From positions 7,071,501 to 7,135,500 of the forward strand of contig NZ_CP108538.1 in assembly GCF_035994185.1 (NCBI RefSeq): a DNA stretch of 64,000 nt, in the 5' to 3' direction. The first letter of the stretch is position 1. Every line of letters starts with the position of its first letter. Shown here one piece after another: positions 18,962 to 28,019 of the stretch. The position numbers and the translations under genes are program-made. The notes under the pieces were generated by a model that was given only the letters and a program-made list of their open reading frames with translations, was not told the DNA's origin and searched no databases. This DNA is from Streptomyces sp. NBC_01217. Lineage in GTDB: Bacteria > Actinomycetota > Actinomycetes > Streptomycetales > Streptomycetaceae.

Positions 18962-19373
18962 GCAAGGGGTACGCAGGCGCACCCGCTCTGGGCGCCAGCA
19001 CGGCAGGTCGGCGCTGATCGCCCGTGGGCTGCCGCTCCTGGTAGGCCGACTGTCGCGGGAAAGCTGCTGCGGCCGTGTCGGGGGCCTGAAAGGCTTGTGT
19101 CAATCATGTCCTGTTGGGCACTACCTTTGGCTTTTTGCGCCCTTGAGGGGTTGGTCATGCAGTTGGTTGATTGCGGATGCGATAGTTCGTTGTCGCTTGT
19201 TGGCTGAGTCCGGTTCGGGCGGCTGTGAAGAAATTCTGATATTAGTTGGCGGCGCCGGGGAGTCGCAGCTGGGTCCTGTCCGGAGCTCTCGTCACTGGGA
19301 AGGCTCGTACGGCCTTTCGTGGCTTTGCTCACGGAGCAGACCTTGCCGCCCCCTTCACCGTTACCGTGGATCC
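18962..19373 (+). other. Gene-free interval with a low-GC stretch and a tiny open frame
   Basis: No clear gene. The central 19090-19260 is visibly poorer in G+C than its surroundings. A 33-codon frame (ATG 19106 to TGA 19205-19207) encodes a cysteine-containing peptide, MSCWALPLAFCALEGLV followed by a short tail with CGC. It has no good ribosome site and may be chance. Confidence 0.4.
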
Positions 19374-20003
19374 ATGATCGTCGCGCCGTCTCCGAGCGTC
19401 TCCCTCGAACTCGACCCCGAGCAGCTGTTGCCGCTCGCCCGTCCGGGAGTGTCAGACTCCCCAGTCGTATGGTCGGTCGACGTCCGGGACGCTTATGTGG
19501 CCGCACATGTCGGTCTGCGCATGCTGCTCGGCCTGTACCTGGGCATGTCCCCAGACCGCGTCCGGATCATTCGCCGACCCTGCCCCAACCCGGACTGCGG
19601 GGAGCCCCACGGTCGGCCTGGCGTGCGGGGCGACGGGATCCACTTCTCCCTCTCCCACACCCGTGGCCTGGTGCTCCTTGCCTTCGCCGGCAGCCCGGTT
19701 GGTGTGGATATTGAGAAAATTCCCGACGCGGAGGTCACGGCCAAGCTGGGCCCTCTGTTGCATCCCCGCGAGATTGCGGAACTCGGTGCCCTCCGGCCCA
19801 CCGAACGCCCACCTGCGTTCGGCCGCGCCTGGGCCCGCAAGGAGGCCTACCTCAAGGCCCTCGGCACCGGCCTGTCTCGCGGCACGGCTGCGGACTACTT
19901 GGGCACCGCCCCGACTCCGCCCCAGCCCCCACCGGGCTGGTCCCTCACCGACATCGTTGCTCCGGATGGTTACGCTGCGGCGGTTGTCCATCAGCGGCCC
20001 TGA
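19374..20003 (+). CDS. 4'-phosphopantetheinyl transferase (Sfp type)
   Basis: 209 residues from ATG 19374. It transfers phosphopantetheine from CoA onto carrier-protein serines in fatty-acid, polyketide or peptide synthases. Family motifs: HFSLSHTRGLVLLAF, the Mg-binding GVDIEKI, and the WARKEAYLKALGTGL signature near residue 150. The Cys-Pro-rich insert (CPNPDCGEPHGRPGV) is common in actinobacterial members. No synthase gene is in the window, so its partner is probably elsewhere. Confidence 0.9.
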   Translation: MIVAPSPSVSLELDPEQLLPLARPGVSDSPVVWSVDVRDAYVAAHVGLRMLLGLYLGMSPDRVRIIRRPCPNPDCGEPHGRPGVRGDGIHFSLSHTRGLVLLAFAGSPVGVDIEKIPDAEVTAKLGPLLHPREIAELGALRPTERPPAFGRAWARKEAYLKALGTGLSRGTAADYLGTAPTPPQPPPGWSLTDIVAPDGYAAAVVHQRP

Positions 20004-20050
20004 TAGGGCCGCGGTTGCAGCACCCGGCCATGCTCATGTGCTGTAACGGC

Positions 20051-20830
20051 TCAGGTCCGCAAGGCCGGCAGGCGTCGACTAGCCTCGCCGTTCGGTTGGG
20101 CTGAGGCGGCTGCGTTGATCATCAACTGTTGGGTGGTCGAGGCGATTTTGTTGCCTGGGCATGGTGGAGTCCCGGCGCAATGGTCGGGTTCTCCGGGTCC
20201 TTCGGATCGTGAGTGGTGGGGGGTCCGCAGGTCAGCCAACCGGTCGGGGCAGTGCGGCAGGCGGTGGAAAGCCGTGGCCAGCTCGTGTCTCCAGGGCCAG
20301 GTCGCCGAGATCCGCAGGCGGAGGCGGCGTCCACCGCGGGTGAGGCGGGCGGCAACGTGTAGCAGCCGGTAGCGAAGTTTCTTGGGTTCGGCGGCGGCAA
20401 GTTCGCCATGCAGCAGGAGAACGCGGGCCCAGGCGAGGAGATCGATCGCCGTGAGGCTGAGTTCAAGCCAGGTGGCGTTGACGTCGAAATGGCGGGAGGG
20501 GAAGCGGCCGAAGCCAGTGTTCTTGCCGCACCGGATGTGGTCCTCGACGGTGGCGTGTCCGCGGTGGCGGACCTCCAGGAACTGCGCGGAGCCGCCGCCG
20601 GAGTAAGGGGTATCGGTAAGAAATACCTGGTGCCGCAGGCCCTCGTCGTGATCGAACAGGGACAGCTGTGCTCCGGGGTGCGGTCGTTCGCGCCGGACGA
20701 TGATGCGGGTGCCGGCCGGGTAGCCGGCGAGGTCGACCATGCCGGTCAGCTCGGCGACCTCGGCGCCGTCGCGCAGTGTCCCGTTCTGGTCCAAGGCGGG
20801 ATGCCAGAGAGCTTCGGGCAGTGACGGGCG
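20051..20830 (-). pseudogene. IS1380-family transposase, C-terminal half
   Basis: The minus strand shows LPEALWHPALDQNGTLRDGA, YPAGTRIIVRRERPHPGAQL, RHRGHATVEDHIRCGKNTGF and NATWLELSLTAIDLLAW, the C-terminal half of IS1380-type DDE transposases. The N-terminal half is absent, and the 5' end is fused to a different transposase relic, so the element is dead. Confidence 0.75.
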
Positions 20831-21180
20831 GTACCGCAACGGAGCTTCCGCAGGAGCCGCCAGCATTTGAGGGTGGCCATGGCACGTTCGCCGAGGCTGC
20901 GGATCTTGGCGTGATCGCGGTTGTGACGCAGACGCCAGCCGCGCAGACCCTTGCCCCGGAACGGGACGCGGACAGCAGGGCGTGCGCCCTGTTATGCCTT
21001 GTCAGCCCAGCGCTTGATGTCGTCGACGGCGAGAGCGGCGGGAATGCCGTGGGTCCGGGCCGCGGTCAGATCGTGGACGGACATCGGACGTTGCGAGGCC
21101 ACTTCGGCGACAACTCTCCGTAAAGGCTGACGGGTGCTCAGGCTTGCCTGACGTACCGTCAGCCATTCGAGATCATCTTG
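20825..21180 (-). pseudogene. DDE_Tnp_4-type (IS5-like) transposase relic
   Basis: Reading minus frames in order gives SVHDLTAARTHGIPAALAVD with DIKRWADKA (the central DDE part). After a shift comes RVPFRGKGLRGWRLRHNRDH with AKIRSLGERAMATLKCWRLL and RKLRC (the C-terminal part). The N-terminus is missing and several frameshifts are present. Confidence 0.6.
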
Positions 21181-21314
21181 CACATGCGTTGCACAAGGTG
21201 CTGAAAAACAACAATGATCAGTGGAGGGCTGTGAAGGCAGGTATCCGCAGGTCAGCTGGCAAGTTGAGGTGTCGTGCCCCTTGTCCCCAAGGTGCACGAC
21301 ACCGCGCCGATCAG

Positions 21315-21646
21315 ATGTCGCGGAAGAGACCAGCCAGCCCTGTGACCTGCCACGACGGACCCCTGCGGGGCGTTGACCTGTGTGAATGTCCTTTCGGCTG
21401 TTTCACGCTCATGCCCGTTGATGCAGCCGGAAGTCCCAGAAAAGTCCCAGGAGACTCCCACCGCCAGCGGCCAGTCTTTCGGCTCTATGCAGCGTGCGGG
21501 GCTGCGGTGTGGGCTTGGGGCTCGTGCATCGGTGGTCCGCCTTGACTGAACGGCAGCGCACGCTCTGACAGCGGCTCCATGCGTTTCTGATGACCTCGCA
21601 CGTGGAGTGCGTGGCGATTCTGGAGCCTGCCACGAAGGGCTCCTGA
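21315..21646 (+). repeat. 332-bp direct repeat, copy 2
   Basis: The same orientation and length as 8013-8344. In this copy the coding-like tail is broken by a TGA (TERQRTL*QRLHAFLMTSHV). The two copies bracket 13 kb carrying the helicase-nuclease, metG, an IS110, a regulator and a phosphopantetheinyl transferase. Confidence 0.85.
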
Positions 21647-22205
21647 CCTGCTGTTTTGCGAGGTAGGCGGGGCGCTTGACCTGTTTCCGGGCAGGTATCA
21701 GGTCAAGCTGGCGGCACGGCTACAGAAGTGTCCTGACCTGCACGTTCTGGACGAGTCGAAGGCTATTCCATCCATGGTTCCGGTGTATGGCTGTGAACTC
21801 TTGACGCTCAGGTGACGCTCGGCGTTGTTGTCATCCGGTGTGATCAGCGAGGTCTCCAACGCCCTGGCCGACGCGATTGGTGACAACCGGCTCAGCGGCC
21901 CCATGGCCCTGCCCGGCGCCTCTGTGGTCCTGTCCGGAACCATCGACAACATCCCCTGTGTCGCCACTATGGCTCCCCATCACTAGCGACCTCGTCCAGC
22001 ACATGGGCGGCGCCGGAGACCACGTCATGTGGTTGGCCCTCGCGCTCTCCACATCGGTCGACACGCTTCCCAGCCGGGGGTTCGACCTCAAGCTCGTCGC
22101 CGAGGGTGCTGTCGGAGGTTGCAGGAGGGCGATGCAACTCACCGCCCCGCCGTGTGTTCTCGGCCGGCACGGGGGTCGGCCGCACCTCTTCTCGCTGTCG
22201 CCCCG
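21647..22205. other. Interval without a supportable gene
   Basis: A short plus-strand stretch (about 21838-21985) reads VISEVSNALADAIGDNRLSG, then PMALPGASVVLSGTIDNIPC, and stops. It may be a gene fragment but I cannot name it. The phrase cctgacctgc recurs near 21644 and 21734. Otherwise I see nothing. Confidence 0.3.
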
Positions 22206-22739
22206 TCAGGGGCGCGAGGCGCATCCCATCGCCGCGCTGAAGGCCACCGGATCGCAGTCGAACCCCCGGACCATCTCGTGGAACTCCCAGGCTCCGGAGG
22301 GGTTCCTGGCGAACTCCGCCACGGTCCCGGCGGTGGATCCGGCGATCCGCATGAAGTTGTCGTTGAGTAGCTCCGTGTACCCCTCGACGATCAGAACTCC
22401 GGCGTTCGATATGCCGCCGAAGGTCTTGAGGCCGGTGTTCTGGTGGATCGCCACCCCGACGACCACCCGAGCGAAGGAGAGGGCGAGGCGATCAAGTTCC
22501 AGGGTCATCGCTTCGACGTAGCCGAAGCCCTGGCCGGTCTGGCTGTGCCGGCTCATGTTGATGGTGCCGTCCGGTGAGCGGCTGTCGTAGTGGACGATGT
22601 ACACGGGTTGCCCGTAGGGGGCGTCGACCGAGTAGGTCGCGGCGATGATGTCGAGATGATGAGGAGGCCGGCCCCAGGGGCTCGGGTCCCACTTGAGCCG
22701 CACTTCGGCCTTCCCCAGCCCCGTGTTGCCGCTGCTCAC
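22206..22739 (-). CDS. TerD-family protein
   Basis: 177 residues from GTG 22739, with GGGAGAGG upstream. EVRLKWDPSPWGRPPHHLDI, YDSRSPDGTINMSRHSQTG with FGYVEAMTLELDRL, and VVVGVAIHQ match the calcium-binding beta-sandwich of TerD/TerZ proteins (tellurite-resistance and stress gene family), although the usual acidic DxLDGNDxxSG loop is not obvious. In Streptomyces such proteins are linked to calcium signalling and development. No ter operon surrounds it; the TerC-like gene at 60-61 kb is far away. Confidence 0.7.
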   Translation of the reverse strand: MSSGNTGLGKAEVRLKWDPSPWGRPPHHLDIIAATYSVDAPYGQPVYIVHYDSRSPDGTINMSRHSQTGQGFGYVEAMTLELDRLALSFARVVVGVAIHQNTGLKTFGGISNAGVLIVEGYTELLNDNFMRIAGSTAGTVAEFARNPSGAWEFHEMVRGFDCDPVAFSAAMGCASRP

Positions 22740-22889
22740 CGGATTCTGCCTCTCCCGCTGTCAAGCCACCACGGGATGATCCCCGCATGTCAAGTATGTC
22801 TCGTCACCACCCAGTTGAAGCCTTGAGAACTTCGACTCGGCTCTTGGCGGGGCTTGTCCACACGCCAGGGAAGACGGGATGCCCCGCCA

Positions 22890-23470
22890 TGTGGGTCGTT
22901 CGGCGTCCGCCGAACCTGCCGCGTCCCGACGGCGGACCGCAGTCCGCCCATCGATCGGGCGTTTCCTGTCATGGATCACCACATGGCCGTGTCCGCGCAC
23001 GCCATCGGTTCGACCACCTCCAGCGCGGGCAGACGGAGATCACCTCGTTCAGGGAGGGCGCCACCCGCTGTATCTCCGCCTGCCCGGTGGGGCGATGCGA
23101 TCCGCAGTTCTGAGGTACCGGGGCACGATGTTCCAGTGCGGCGACTCCCGCTACGGCAGACCCGCCTCGGAGCGAAGCGTCCAGCAGGTCTCCGCCGTCG
23201 CATCGTTGTCGACGAAGACGATGCCGCTGCAGCGCAGCCCGGCTTCCGCCCATGGACTTCTGACCCGGCACCCCGGGAGGAACAGGCTCCGAGCCGCGAT
23301 GCCACCGGAAACGGGGCCGAACCACGGCACGGCCTCCCCGTCACCGGGTCTCTCGCGCGGCAAACCGCTGCACCCACTCGCTCAAGGGACGCGCGGTGGG
23401 TTCCGTCCGGACAGCCCCAGCCGGGCACTCAGGGCGTCGGGATCGCGCAGAGCGCGAGGTGCCGTGGTAC
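22890..23470 (-). pseudogene. Degraded uracil-DNA-glycosylase-like gene
   Basis: Across minus frames: PLSEWVQRFAARETR, then GIVFVDNDATAETCWTLRSE, then ESPHWNIVPRYLRTADRIA. The order and spacing match the uracil-DNA glycosylase relatives exemplified by the intact gene at 45605-46249 (ENDDPTAE and WNAYPWYI there). Several frameshifts make it inactive. Confidence 0.5.
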
Positions 23471-23587
23471 GAAAGCGATCGCTCGAGGTCATGGCGCGCA
23501 GTGTGCCAGGCACCTTCGACAACGGCGGTCGTACCCGTCACCCGTCATCGGCCCCGCTGCTGTCGCGACCAGGCACCGCCGCGGGGA

Positions 23588-25003
23588 TCACCAGCCGGTC
23601 ATCAGCAGGTGGTTGAGGAGCAGCGCGAGCACCGCCTGAGCGGTGAGCCAGGCGCGGGGGCGGGTGAGGAAGGCACAGGCCGGGAGCAGCCACATCGCGA
23701 AAGGGAGCCAGATGCGCTCGGTCTCGGCCTTGCTCATCCCGGACAGGTCGGCGACCAGCAGGGCGAGAAGGGCGGCGGCCACGAGGAGAGCGAGGCGGGC
23801 GTCGGTCGGGGCCCGGTCGCGCGCGCCGTCCGGGCGGGTGAGGGCGTCGCCGCGCCCCCGCACGAGCACCGCACCCGTCCGCCGCAGGCCCGCCGCGGTC
23901 GCCAGCCCGGTGATGAACACGGTGCAGGCGAGGTTTGCCCACACCCAGTAGCCGTAGGGGCGGATACCGCCCGCGCCCTGGTAGTAGCGGGTGACCAGCA
24001 GGCGGTATGCCTCCCACCAGTCGAATCCGGCGAGCGTGAACGCCATCGGCACGACGGCCGCCCCGGCGAGCAACACCACCAGCAGCACAGGGCGCTCCCG
24101 GACCCGGTGCCGACCGAGCAGCAGCACCGCCGCGCCGATGAGCGCGAAGAGCGTGAGGCCGTAGGAGAGGTAGCAGGTCAGGCCGAACAGCAGTCCGGAC
24201 GCTCCGGCCGCCCAGAGGGAACCCCGGGTGACCGCGAGCGCCAGCAGGGCCACCGCCCAGGCCGCCACCGCCGCGAAGTAGGCGTCGGCCGAGGTGCCCA
24301 TCCACACCGCGGCCGGTGCCAGGACCAGGAAAGGGGCCGCCCGTCGTGCCAGGCGTTCGTCGGCCAGTGCGCGGATCGCGACCAGTACGGCCACGCAGGC
24401 CGTCGCGCCGACCGTGATGCACCACACGCCCGCCCAGCCGCCGCCGTGCAGGCCGATCCGGTCGAGCAGGACGAAGGTGAGGGGGGCTGCCGGGGGGTGG
24501 CCGGCGATGTGGGCGGGCCAGTTGTCGGGGGAGTGGAGCAGGATGTGGTGGGTGAAGTCGCGCAGGGCCGCCGGGATGTCGTGGAAGCGGTCGATGACCT
24601 GGAGGTATTCGTTGCGCGTGGTGAGGCGGACGGCGATGCCGCGGTGCCAGCCGTCGATCAGGGCGAGGGAGAAGATCCAGGCCATGGACGTGCCCCAGGC
24701 CAGCGGGAGCAGCGTCCGCCAGGGGAGACGGGCCGCGAGGGCGGGGCCGTAGGCCACGGTGACAGTCGCGACGAGTACCGCCGCCGGGGTGCCGGGGCCG
24801 ACGTGCGGTCCCCAGGAGCCCAGCACCGGGGGCCAGCCGACGATCAGTGTGTGGCGGGTGTCCGGGATGTGGCGGCCGATCAGCACGGCCGCCGTCACCA
24901 GCAGGGCGGCGGCCGCGGCGGTGTACAGGTCGAGGCGGAGGTCACGGGACGGGCCGCCGGAGCGCGGGGCGCGCGGCTCGGCGGAACGCAGGGTGCGGGT
25001 CAC
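23588..25003 (-). CDS. Polytopic membrane protein, GT-C glycosyltransferase-like
   Basis: 471 residues with about ten to twelve hydrophobic helices. The first follows a basic N-terminus (LDLYTAAAAALLVTAAVLIG). The loop DGWHRGIAVRLTTRNEYLQV and the later HPPAAPLTFVLLDRIG resemble mannosyltransferases that use polyprenyl-phosphate sugars, but the first-loop acidic pair is not clear. It diverges from the oxidoreductase gene by 115 bp and belongs with the glycosyltransferase cluster at 26.6-28.7 kb, suggesting cell-envelope glycan or glycolipid work. Confidence 0.7.
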   Translation of the reverse strand: MTRTLRSAEPRAPRSGGPSRDLRLDLYTAAAAALLVTAAVLIGRHIPDTRHTLIVGWPPVLGSWGPHVGPGTPAAVLVATVTVAYGPALAARLPWRTLLPLAWGTSMAWIFSLALIDGWHRGIAVRLTTRNEYLQVIDRFHDIPAALRDFTHHILLHSPDNWPAHIAGHPPAAPLTFVLLDRIGLHGGGWAGVWCITVGATACVAVLVAIRALADERLARRAAPFLVLAPAAVWMGTSADAYFAAVAAWAVALLALAVTRGSLWAAGASGLLFGLTCYLSYGLTLFALIGAAVLLLGRHRVRERPVLLVVLLAGAAVVPMAFTLAGFDWWEAYRLLVTRYYQGAGGIRPYGYWVWANLACTVFITGLATAAGLRRTGAVLVRGRGDALTRPDGARDRAPTDARLALLVAAALLALLVADLSGMSKAETERIWLPFAMWLLPACAFLTRPRAWLTAQAVLALLLNHLLMTGW

Positions 25004-25118
25004 ATCCGGAACGCTAGGCCGGGCGGACGTCCACGCACCGCCGTCCGGGGCAGGACGTCAGCGTTTCGTCATGAGTCGCACGCCCTCCATAAGGGGTGCT
25101 CCGGCCTACGGTCGGACC

Positions 25119-26348
25119 ATGCGAGACGATCCACGGCTCCCCACTTCCCCCGGCTTCTGGCGCAGTCCCCTGCGCGGCCCCTGGTTCACGTCCGTCCTCG
25201 GCGTCGTCCTGCTCGTCGGCATCACGGTGCTGTTCGTGACGGGCCTTGTCTCGTACGCCGCCTACAACCCGGGCCTGTCGCCGCTGAACGACAAGACCCC
25301 CGACAAGGGGATCCTCGGCTTCTACCTCTTCGCCTGGCCCACGAACCCCCACTGGCTTTACCGGCTCAACCAGGGCCTCCACGTCACCCTCGGCATCACC
25401 CTGATCCCGGTCCTGCTGGCCAAGCTGTGGTCTGTGGTGCCGAAACTGTTCGCGATACCGCCGGCCCGCTCTCTCACCCACGCACTGGAGCGGATCTCCC
25501 TGTTGCTGCTGGTCGGGGGCGGACTGTTCGAGTTCGTGACCGGTGTGTTCAACGTCCAGCTGAACTACGCCTTCCCGGGCTCCTTCTACCAACTGCATTT
25601 CTACGGGGCCTGGGTGTTCTTCGCGGCCTTCGCGGCCCACGCACTGTTGAAGATGCCCACCGCGTTGCGCAATCTGCGGCACGTGCGGGAGGAGCGGAAC
25701 GACCTGGTGTCCCCGCGCCCCGCCGAGCCGACCGTCTCCCGGCGCGGCGCGCTGTGGTTCGTCGGGGGCGGCTCACTACTGCTGTTCGCCACGACGGTGG
25801 GGCAGAACTTCGACGCTCTGCGACGCACCGCCCTCCTCGCCCCGCACGGAGGGGCCGAGCCCCGCGGCGGCCCGAACGGTTTCCAGATCAACAAGACGGC
25901 CGCGTACGCCGGGATCGACGCGGCGGAGACGGGCGAGGACGTCTGGCGCCTCGTCGTCACGGGACGCACGGGCACCGTCCGCCTCGGCCGCGCCGACCTC
26001 CTTCGACTCCCGCTGCACAGCTCGGCGTTGCCGATCGCCTGCGTCGAGGGCTGGTCGACGTCCGACCAGCGGTGGCGCGGGGTGCAGCTAAGCGATCTCG
26101 CCGCTCTCGTCGGCTACGACGGCGACCCGCCGGACGTGCTCGTCGAGTCCCTCCAACGGCACGGCGCCTTCCGCCGCGCGGCCCTGCGCGCCAACCAGGT
26201 CGCCGACCCGCGCTCCCTGCTCGCCCTGTACGTCAACGGCGAAGACCTGTCCCCCGACCACGGCTATCCCGCCCGCGTGATCGTGCCCGCCGCGCCCGGC
26301 GTGCTGAACACCAAGTGGGTGGCCCGTATGACGTTCGGAGACCTGTGA
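25119..26348 (+). CDS. Membrane molybdopterin-dependent oxidoreductase with cytochrome b561-like part
   Basis: 409 residues from ATG 25119 (MRDDPRLPTSPGFWRSPLRG). The first 215 residues carry four or five membrane helices with conserved His (FYLFAWPTNPHWLYRLNQGL with HVTLG; FYQLHFYGAWVFFAAFAAHA), like a haem-b561 subunit. The remainder is a sulfite-oxidase/YedY-like molybdopterin domain (ALPIACVEGWSTSDQRWRGV with the molybdenum-ligand Cys, and NGEDLSPDHGYPARVIVP). It probably passes electrons between the quinone pool and an extracytoplasmic substrate. Confidence 0.85.
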   Translation: MRDDPRLPTSPGFWRSPLRGPWFTSVLGVVLLVGITVLFVTGLVSYAAYNPGLSPLNDKTPDKGILGFYLFAWPTNPHWLYRLNQGLHVTLGITLIPVLLAKLWSVVPKLFAIPPARSLTHALERISLLLLVGGGLFEFVTGVFNVQLNYAFPGSFYQLHFYGAWVFFAAFAAHALLKMPTALRNLRHVREERNDLVSPRPAEPTVSRRGALWFVGGGSLLLFATTVGQNFDALRRTALLAPHGGAEPRGGPNGFQINKTAAYAGIDAAETGEDVWRLVVTGRTGTVRLGRADLLRLPLHSSALPIACVEGWSTSDQRWRGVQLSDLAALVGYDGDPPDVLVESLQRHGAFRRAALRANQVADPRSLLALYVNGEDLSPDHGYPARVIVPAAPGVLNTKWVARMTFGDL

Positions 26349-26806
26349 TGCTTCCGCGTGTTCCGGTCGGCAGCCCTCTGCAACTGTTGCTGCTCGCCTG
26401 CTCGTTCGCCCTCGCCGGCTACGCAGGAGTGCGGCTGCTCGCGAACGACTGGCTCGGCGTGGCGCTGTGGATCGTGGGGGCGGCGCTGCTGCACGACCTC
26501 GTGCTGCTGCCCCTGTACGCGGGGGCGGACAGAGCGGTGGTACGCGGTCTTGGCGCGGTCGGCCGCCGGGAGTGGGCGATGTACGTCCGCGTCCCGGCCG
26601 CGCTGTCCGGACTGCTCCTGCTCGTGTGGTTCCCGCTGATCAGCGGGATGGTGGGCCGGCGTTACCGGCTCGCCACGGGGCTGTCGCCGGACGGCTTCCT
26701 CGCCCGCTGGTTGCTGATCACCGCCGTCCTGTTCGGCGGCTCGGCGCTGCTGCTTGCGTTGCGGTTGCGCAGGGCGGCGAAGCGCCGACCGCCGACTGCC
26801 CACTGA
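26348..26806 (+). CDS. Small membrane protein following the oxidoreductase
   Basis: 152 residues from ATG 26348, which overlaps the previous stop (TGATG), so the two are translationally coupled. Four hydrophobic helices (LQLLLLACSFALAGYAGVRL, LWIVGAALLHDLVLLPLYAG, LSGLLLLVWFPLISGM, LLITAVLFGGSALLLAL). It is likely a membrane partner of the oxidoreductase. Its last 145 bases overlap the 3' end of the convergent methyltransferase gene. Confidence 0.78.
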   Translation: MLPRVPVGSPLQLLLLACSFALAGYAGVRLLANDWLGVALWIVGAALLHDLVLLPLYAGADRAVVRGLGAVGRREWAMYVRVPAALSGLLLLVWFPLISGMVGRRYRLATGLSPDGFLARWLLITAVLFGGSALLLALRLRRAAKRRPPTAH

Positions 26807-27402
26807 GCGGCCCTCTCCCAGCCCTGCGCGTAGCGGTGCAGGGCCGGGGTGCCGAGCCGTGCCCAGGGGAAGGGGGCGCCGACGGTGGCATGTGCGTCGG
26901 TGATGTGGACGTGAACGCGTTCGTCGATGTCCACCGGCGCGGTCTCGGCGATCAGTAGCCCGCCGGGAGCGAGCAGGACGGCGACCCGCTCGAGAAGGGC
27001 GTGCGGGTCGCCGCCGATGCCGACGTTGCCGTCCATGAGCAGGACGGTGCCCCAGCGGCCCTCGCCGGGCAGCGGCTCGAAGACGGAGCGCCGTAGCGCC
27101 GGGCCGCCGAGCCGCGCTGTGTGGTCGACGGCGGCCTCGCTGACGTCGATACCGAGGGCGGTCTGGCCCCGGGCGGCGAGCTCGGCCACCAGTCGGCCTG
27201 GTCCGCAGCCAACGTCCAGCACGGTGCCCTCGCACCGGTCCAGCACGTCCAGGTCGACCGGGTCGGCCCTGGCGCACCAGCGTTCCACCTCCAGGGGGAG
27301 CAGCCAGCCGTCGTCCCGGCGCAGGAACAGCGGCCCTCGTACGGCGCGCAGGGCGGCGGCGTAGGAGTCGGCGTCCGCCCACGGGGGCACGGTGGTGCTC
27401 AT
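26662..27402 (-). CDS. Class I SAM-dependent methyltransferase
   Basis: 246 residues from ATG 27402, which overlaps the preceding stop by ATGA. Motif I is TVLDVGCGPGRLVAELAARG, followed by ALGIDVSEAAVDHTARLG and LLAPGGLLIAETAPVDID. The final 45 residues (NRNASSSAEPPNRTAVISNQ onward) look unlike the family and run antisense through the end of the neighbouring gene, perhaps because the original stop was lost. It is the last gene of a three-gene operon with DUF2064 and GT2. Confidence 0.82.
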   Translation of the reverse strand: MSTTVPPWADADSYAAALRAVRGPLFLRRDDGWLLPLEVERWCARADPVDLDVLDRCEGTVLDVGCGPGRLVAELAARGQTALGIDVSEAAVDHTARLGGPALRRSVFEPLPGEGRWGTVLLMDGNVGIGGDPHALLERVAVLLAPGGLLIAETAPVDIDERVHVHITDAHATVGAPFPWARLGTPALHRYAQGWERAAQWAVGGRRFAALRNRNASSSAEPPNRTAVISNQRARKPSGDSPVASR

Positions 27403-28019
27403 CGGCGGCCCGCCGCCGTCGCCCACCGGGCCAGTCGCCCGGCGAACCGGCCGTGCGGGGCCAGGGAGGCGACCGCGTGGGCGTCGGCGGCGGTGTCGAC
27501 GTCCCGCAGGTACGGCAGGTCGCGCACCCGCAGCCCGGCGGCGACCAGCCGCTCCCGCTGCACGACCCCGGTCACCGGCGTCGACATGGGCACGCCTCGC
27601 AGCAGGGCCGGATCGGGGCGGGCCAGGCCGAGCGCCCAGAATCCGCCGTCCTCCGCCGGACCGAAGTACGCGTCGCAGCGCGTGAAGTCCACGGTGAGCA
27701 TCTCCGGCGTCACCTGCGGGGTGTCCATGCCGATGAGCAGGGCCGGGCCGGTGCAGCGCGCGAAGGCGTCCGCCAGCCGCTCGTCCAGCCCACCCGAGCA
27801 CTGCGGTACGACGTCGAAGCCGGGCGGCAGCCACGGGCCGGGGGCGCCGTCGAGGACGAGGATCCGCCGCGACGCGGGCGCGGCGGCCACGGTGCGCAGG
27901 GTGTCGGCGAGGGCCGCTTCCGCGAGTTCCGCGGCTTCCTCGGGGGTGAAGGGCGGGGTGAGCCGCGTCTTGACGCGCCCCGGCCGGGGTTCCTTCGCGA
28001 TGACGAGAAGCGCGGTCAC
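27399..28019 (-). CDS. DUF2064/TIGR04282-type glycosyltransferase-like protein
   Basis: 206 residues, ATG overlapping the previous stop (ATGA at 28016-28019). MTALLVIAKEPRPGRVKTRL is the signature N-terminus (nucleotide-binding KxRL). GPALLIGMDTPQVTPEML and YFGPAEDGGFWALGL are the other conserved blocks of this nucleotidyl/glycosyltransferase-A-fold family. Although some members are labelled arsenosugar enzymes, no radical-SAM arsenic gene is adjacent, so a general sugar-nucleotide role is more likely here. Confidence 0.85.
   Translation of the reverse strand: MTALLVIAKEPRPGRVKTRLTPPFTPEEAAELAEAALADTLRTVAAAPASRRILVLDGAPGPWLPPGFDVVPQCSGGLDERLADAFARCTGPALLIGMDTPQVTPEMLTVDFTRCDAYFGPAEDGGFWALGLARPDPALLRGVPMSTPVTGVVQRERLVAAGLRVRDLPYLRDVDTAADAHAVASLAPHGRFAGRLARWATAAGRR

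Noticed and set aside
23396..26806. A very long plus-strand open frame (over 1100 codons) across the GT-C-like and oxidoreductase genes
   Set aside because: It is low-complexity Arg/Gly/Pro sequence antisense or out of frame to well-supported genes; only its last 152 codons (from 26348) form a real gene.
27399..28019. DUF2064 gene considered as evidence for an arsenosugar pathway
   Set aside because: No radical-SAM or arsenic methyltransferase partner genes are nearby; the label is only a family name.
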